A stretch of 10,000 nucleotides of DNA from Penaeus vannamei (taxonomy: Eukaryota > Arthropoda > Malacostraca > Decapoda > Penaeidae): contig NC_091590.1 of the NCBI RefSeq assembly GCF_042767895.1, positions 3,085,023 through 3,095,022 of the forward strand. Reading direction: 5' to 3'. The notes beneath the pieces are model-generated. The model was given only the letters and a program-made list of their open reading frames with translations. It had not been told where the DNA came from and ran no database searches. Position 1 is the first letter of the stretch; each line of letters begins with the position of its first letter. The position numbers and the translations under genes are program-made. Of the stretch, positions 6,666 to 10,000 are shown piece after piece.

Positions 6666-6842
6666 ATGTTGTTTATGGAGGTGGCTTACCCGCGTTTGCC
6701 TTTCTGCTTTGGCTTAGGAAGACTTTAGCAGCAGCTGGGACGGTCGAGTTGGGCTGTGAAATCGCCCGATGTGGAAGCAGCCTCCCGTGAGCAGCAGCAA
6801 GGTCGTCAGTACTCTGTATGTCTCGTTGATTAGACCGTCCTT
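6666..6842. other. Higher-complexity island, possible minus-strand exon fragment
   Basis: This is the most gene-like composition in the window, balanced and CpG-containing. On the minus strand a segment from 6813 to 6690 is flanked by ACATACAG, with a CTAAT branch-like motif upstream, and by GG/GTAAGC. These resemble an acceptor and a donor. One frame is open through it and reads LAAAHGRLLPHRAISQPNST in its middle. I recognise no family, and a 124-nt open segment is unremarkable by chance. Confidence 0.25.
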
Positions 6843-7180
6843 CCCCCCCCCCCCTTCTTCCTTCTTCGTCTATTTCTTTTTTTCTATTTTCTATCTCTTT
6901 TTTTCTTCTTCTTCTTCTTCTATTCTTTCTTGTTCTGTTTCTTTTTTTTCGTTTTCTTTTTCTTCTTCTTCGTCGTCCTCCATCTCTTTCTCCTCTTCCT
7001 CCTCCTCCTCCTCCTCCTATTTCTCCTTCTCCTCCTTCTCCATCTCCTCCCCCTCCTCTTCCTCCTCCCCCTCCGTTCGTCTTCCTCTCCTTCCTCCTAC
7101 CCCTAATCTCTCCCATTTCCCCTCATTTCTTTCTTCCTCCTCCTCTTCCTCCTTTTCTTCTCCCCAACTCCCCTCGCCGT
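6843..7180. repeat. Pyrimidine tract: C12, TTC and TCC microsatellites
   Basis: The tract begins with twelve C at 6843-6854, passes through TTC units (about 6903-6920), T-rich sequence, and TCC units (about 6988-7018), then irregular CTTCC/CTCC. Serine- and proline-rich frames here only translate the repeats. Confidence 0.9.
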
Positions 7181-7652
<472 letters not shown>

Positions 7653-7672
7653 AAAAAAAAAAAAAAAAAAAA
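7653..7672 (+). repeat. A20 homopolymer
   Basis: Twenty consecutive A, with a further A-rich stretch (7679-7686) a few bases on. It could be a retroposon tail, but the sequence to its left is GA microsatellite and no element body or target-site duplication is evident. An ordinary A-run is the simpler reading. Confidence 0.9.
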
Positions 7673-7835
7673 CGAAGGAAAAAAAATACGAAATCAAACC
7701 ATCAATCACATACTCTGATTTAAGAAAAAAAAGAGAGAAAATCACACAAAAGGAAGTAGATTTGGAATCCACGGGCGAGGAAGGGACAGAAGCGCTGTGG
7801 GTCGGATGGGAATATCGTGTCCAGGGCGTGGACAG
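7673..7835. other. Unique island, no gene recognised
   Basis: This is A-rich, then balanced and CpG-containing sequence (about 7755-7830) of ordinary complexity. Neither strand gives a convincing protein, and no RNA gene is seen. Confidence 0.5.
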
Positions 7836-8345
7836 GAGGGAGAGGAGGGAGAGGAAGGAGGGAGGAGGTAGGGAGAAGAGGAGAGGTAGGGAGAGGGAGA
7901 GGAGGAAGGAGGGAGATGAGCGAGAGGAGGCAGGAGGAAGGGAGAAGAGGAGAGGCAGGAGGGAGGAAGGGATGGGAGAGGAGGGCAAGGAGGTAGGGAG
8001 AGAGAGGAGGAGAGGAAGGGAGGGAGGGAGAGGAGGAGAGGCAGGGAGGGAGGGAAGGGATGAAGGAAGAGGAAGGTAGGGAGGAAAAGGAGGAGAGGCA
8101 GGGAAGGAGGTAGGGAGGGAGAGGAGGAGAGACAGGGAGGGGAGGGAGAGGAGGGCAGGAGTTGGAGGTTGGGAGAAGAGGATGAGGTGGGAGAGGAGAA
8201 GGAAGACGAAGAGGGGAGAAAGGGCGACGAGGACTAGAAAAGCGAGGAGGAGGAGGGAGATCAGTCGAGTGGGCCTCCTGAAGAAGAGGGCGCGGAGGGC
8301 TGAGGATCGCGAGGAGGGCGAGGAGGAGTGGAGCGAGGTCGGAGG
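7836..8345. repeat. Purine minisatellite with GAGGCAGG elements, then CpG-richer purine DNA
   Basis: GGAGAGGCAGGGAGG-type elements recur irregularly. The GCAGG or ACAGG core is seen with its C near 7931, 7956, 8042, 8099, 8133 and 8156. From about 8180 to 8345 the strand stays purine-rich but gains CpG and mixed triplets. An ATG near 8182 opens a 130-codon K/R/E/G frame containing RGG-like repeats, which I treat as translated GGA/GAG repeat. Confidence 0.7.
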
Positions 8346-8900
8346 GCAGCGAAGGGCGCGGAGGGTGCATGGAGGGAGGGGAGGAAGAGGAGGACGGGGA
8401 GGAAGGAGGAGGAGGAGGAAGAGGGAGGAGGAAGTGAGGGAGGAGGAGGAAGGGAAGGGAGGAGGAGGAAGGAGGAGGAGGAGGAGGAAGGGAAGGGAGG
8501 ATGAGGACAGGGAGGAGGAGGAAGAGTGGGTGAGGGTGAGGGAGGAGGAGGATGGGGAGGAAGGGGTTAGATGAGGATGGGGAGTAGGAAGAGAAAGAGG
8601 AGGAAGACGAAGAGAGGGTGAGGTTGAAGGAGCAGGAGGGGAGAGAGGAGGCGAGGGAGGAGAGGGAGAGGGAGAGATGGGGAATAATCAGAGGGAGATG
8701 GAAATTAAGAAGCAGAGGGAGGTGAAGAAGATAAAAGAAAAAAAAGAGATTCTGAGAGAAATTGATAGAAAGACGAAGAAAGAAAAAGAGATAAAAAGGA
8801 GAGAGAGAGAAAGATGAAAAGAAGGAAAACACGAGAGAAAAAAAAGTAAAAAAATAAAGATAGATACAGAACAGAACAGCCGATTTCTTATTTCTTTTTT
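8346..8900. repeat. Segmental duplication, copy 1
   Basis: The copy starts at AGCGAAGGGCGCG (8348), includes GGAGG microsatellite that differs in length between copies, and is best conserved from GAAGACGAAGAGAGGG (8603) to ACAGAACAG-CCGAT (about 8884). By eye, the 255 bp from about 8625 to 8880 differ from copy 2 at eight bases, all transitions, plus small indels (3, 1 and 3 bp). Just upstream is a 6-bp indel. The 1-bp indel in an A8/A9 run would break any frame, so no protein is being conserved. Confidence 0.9.
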
Positions 8901-9065
8901 CCTTTCCTTTTTTTTAAATTTCAGGAAGGATTTTAGGAAGAAGGATTTCGCGCCGTCGAAATCGGCAGCGAGGCGACGAATCCTGAAGGGTTGACGGATG
9001 GATGTAAATATTAACCCGGATGATGAAGACGAGGGTGACTAGTTAGAGTCGAGGGGCGTCGTGAT
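8901..9065. other. Unique island with hairpin and acceptor-like site
   Basis: CCTTTCCTTTTTTTTAAATTTCAG ends at 8924 and is a good-looking plus-strand splice acceptor. One frame after it is open for 22 codons (8926-8991) and ends at TGA 8992-8994; it is basic, ending SKSAARRRILKG. A perfect 7-bp inverted repeat, GATTTCG (8944-8950) and CGAAATC (8957-8963) around a 6-nt loop, lies inside it. The rest to 9065 is CpG-containing with no recognised gene. Confidence 0.35.
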
Positions 9066-9515
9066 TTGTGGTGGGGAACGGGAACGGGAAGGGGAAAGGG
9101 GAGGAAAGGGTAAATGATGGGGAAGGGAAGAGGGAAAGGGAGGAAGGGTAAATGATGGGAAAGGGAAGAGGAGAAGGGGAAAGGGGAGGAAAGGGTAAAT
9201 TATGGGAGAAGGGAAAGGGGAGAAAGAGATGGGGAAGGGAAAGGGGAAGGGGAGGAAAGGGTAAATGATGAGAAGAGGAGGGAAAGGGGAGGAAAGGTAA
9301 ATGATGGGAAGAGGAGAGGGAAAGGGGAGGAAAGGGTAAATGATGGGAAGAGGGGAGGGAAGAGGGGAGGAAAGGGTAAAAGAAGGGAAAGGGAAGAGGA
9401 GAAGGGATAAGGGGAGGAAAGGGGGAATGATGGGAAGAGGAGAGGGGAAAGGGGAAAGGGGAGAGGGGAGGAAAGGGTAAATGATGGGAAAGGAAGGGGA
9501 GAAGTGTGGGAAAGG
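9066..9515. repeat. Purine minisatellite with GGAAAGGGTAAATGATGGG anchor
   Basis: The TAAATGATGGG anchor, preceded by GGAAAGGG, recurs nine times. Its T is at about 9111, 9149, 9196, 9262, 9298, 9337, 9377, 9424 and 9478, with variants TAAATTATGG, TAAAAGAAGG and GGAATGATGG. Spacers are 36 to 66 bp of GGGAAGAGGAGAAGGGG-type filler. The block lies between the two copies of the segmental duplication. Confidence 0.85.
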
Positions 9516-10000
9516 GGAGCGAAGGGCGCGTCGAGTGCGTGGAGGAGGGTGAGGAAGAGGAAGGACGAGTAGGAGGGGAAGAGGGAGGAGGAGGAGAGAG
9601 AGGGCGAGGGTGAGGAGGAGGATGAGGAAGGGAAGGAGGATGGGGAGGATGGGGATGGGAGGGGAAAAGGAGAGGAAGAGGAAGAGGAAGACGAAGACGA
9701 AGAGAGGGTGAGGGTGAGGTTGAAGGAGCAGGAGGGGAGAGAGGAGGCGAGGGAGGAGAGGGAGAGGGAGAGATGGGGAATAATCAGAGGGAGATGGAAA
9801 TTAAGAAGCAGAGGGAGGTGAAGAAGGAGATAAAAGAAAAAAAAAGAGATTCTGAGGGAAACTAACAGAAAGACGAAGAAAGAAAAAGAGATAAAAAGGA
9901 GAGAGGGAGAAAGATGAAAAGAAGGAAAACATGAGAGAAAAAAAAGTAAAAAAATAAAGACAGATACAAAACAGAACATCAGCCGATATTTTTCCCTTTT
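9516..10000. repeat. Segmental duplication, copy 2 (cut by window end)
   Basis: This copy is collinear with 8346-8900. AGCGAAGGGCGCG (9518) matches 8348, GAAGACGAAGAGAGGG (9693) matches 8603, and the CCGAT near 9983 matches 8880. The offset falls from 1170 to 1090 and then rises to 1103 bp, because the GGA microsatellite between the anchors is shorter here. The final bases (ATATTTTTCCCTTTT) are pyrimidine-rich like 8885-8918, so the homology probably continues past the window. Confidence 0.9.

Noticed and set aside
7653..7672. A20 as the tail of a retroposon
   Set aside because: No element body or target-site duplication can be recognised; upstream is GA microsatellite.
8182..8574. Plus-strand 130-codon frame with RGG-like repeats
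   Set aside because: RGG/GGR runs are what GGA/GAG microsatellite encodes. There is no domain outside the low-complexity part and no splice or promoter support.
7720..8832. Minus-strand 370-codon frame, and a related 259-codon frame at 9200-9979
   Set aside because: They share sequence because of the segmental duplication, but a 1-bp indel between copies and the purine-tract composition argue against conserved coding.

Overview
This window looks like intergenic or intronic DNA from a eukaryotic genome that is extremely rich in simple repeats. I find no gene that I can support with confidence. About three quarters of it (estimated by eye) is polypurine or polypyrimidine tract, microsatellite or minisatellite. 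The rest is a set of short islands of ordinary-complexity DNA, mostly 80 to 300 bp, lying between the tracts. The very long (GA/TC)n runs, compound CT/CTTT arrays and abundant CAAA and GTT repeats resemble decapod crustacean genomes, especially penaeid shrimps, which are known for unusually high microsatellite content. That assignment is an inference from style; no marker gene confirms it.

Layout, plus strand. 1-130 is a TCC/CTT tract. 131-427 is AT-rich with small 17-bp and 19-bp tandem repeats. 428-760 is pyrimidine-rich. A CpG-containing island (743-849) is followed by a strong G-quadruplex motif and a G-rich purine minisatellite (850-1260). After a hairpin-bearing island (1261-1384) comes a CAAA-type minisatellite (1385-1770), an island (1771-1927), purine (1928-2265), pyrimidine with a long (CT)n (2266-2544), an island, purine (2677-2870), a TG repeat and an AT-rich island. 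3030-4004 is a pyrimidine block, most of which is built from four copies of a unit of about 200 bp. An 86-bp island (4005-4090) separates it from a long purine block (4091-4840). 4842-5412 holds a 10-bp-phased minisatellite within an open reading frame, and 5487-5680 is a compound CT/CTTT microsatellite. 5681-6070 is AT/T-rich. 6070-6665 is a regular GTTAGAG satellite with 69-bp dimeric units. An island (6666-6842) leads into pyrimidine (6843-7180) and then purine with 57 perfect GA units. From 7836 to the end is mostly purine, and it contains a direct duplication (8346-8900 and 9516-10000) spaced about 1.1 kb apart.

Many long open frames exist, but they follow from the composition: purine-only or pyrimidine-only DNA rarely contains stop codons, and their translations are homopolymer-like (S/P/L, E/R/G/K). 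The best candidates for hidden genic signals are a purine-rich open frame after a splice-acceptor-like site at 4858, a short reading frame after an acceptor-like site at 8924, and a minus-strand exon-like segment at 6690-6813. All three are weak. No complete pathway or operon can be read from this window. The main biological content is repeat architecture: repeated purine/pyrimidine strand switches, nested tandem repeats, and motifs prone to G-quadruplex, triplex or hairpin formation.
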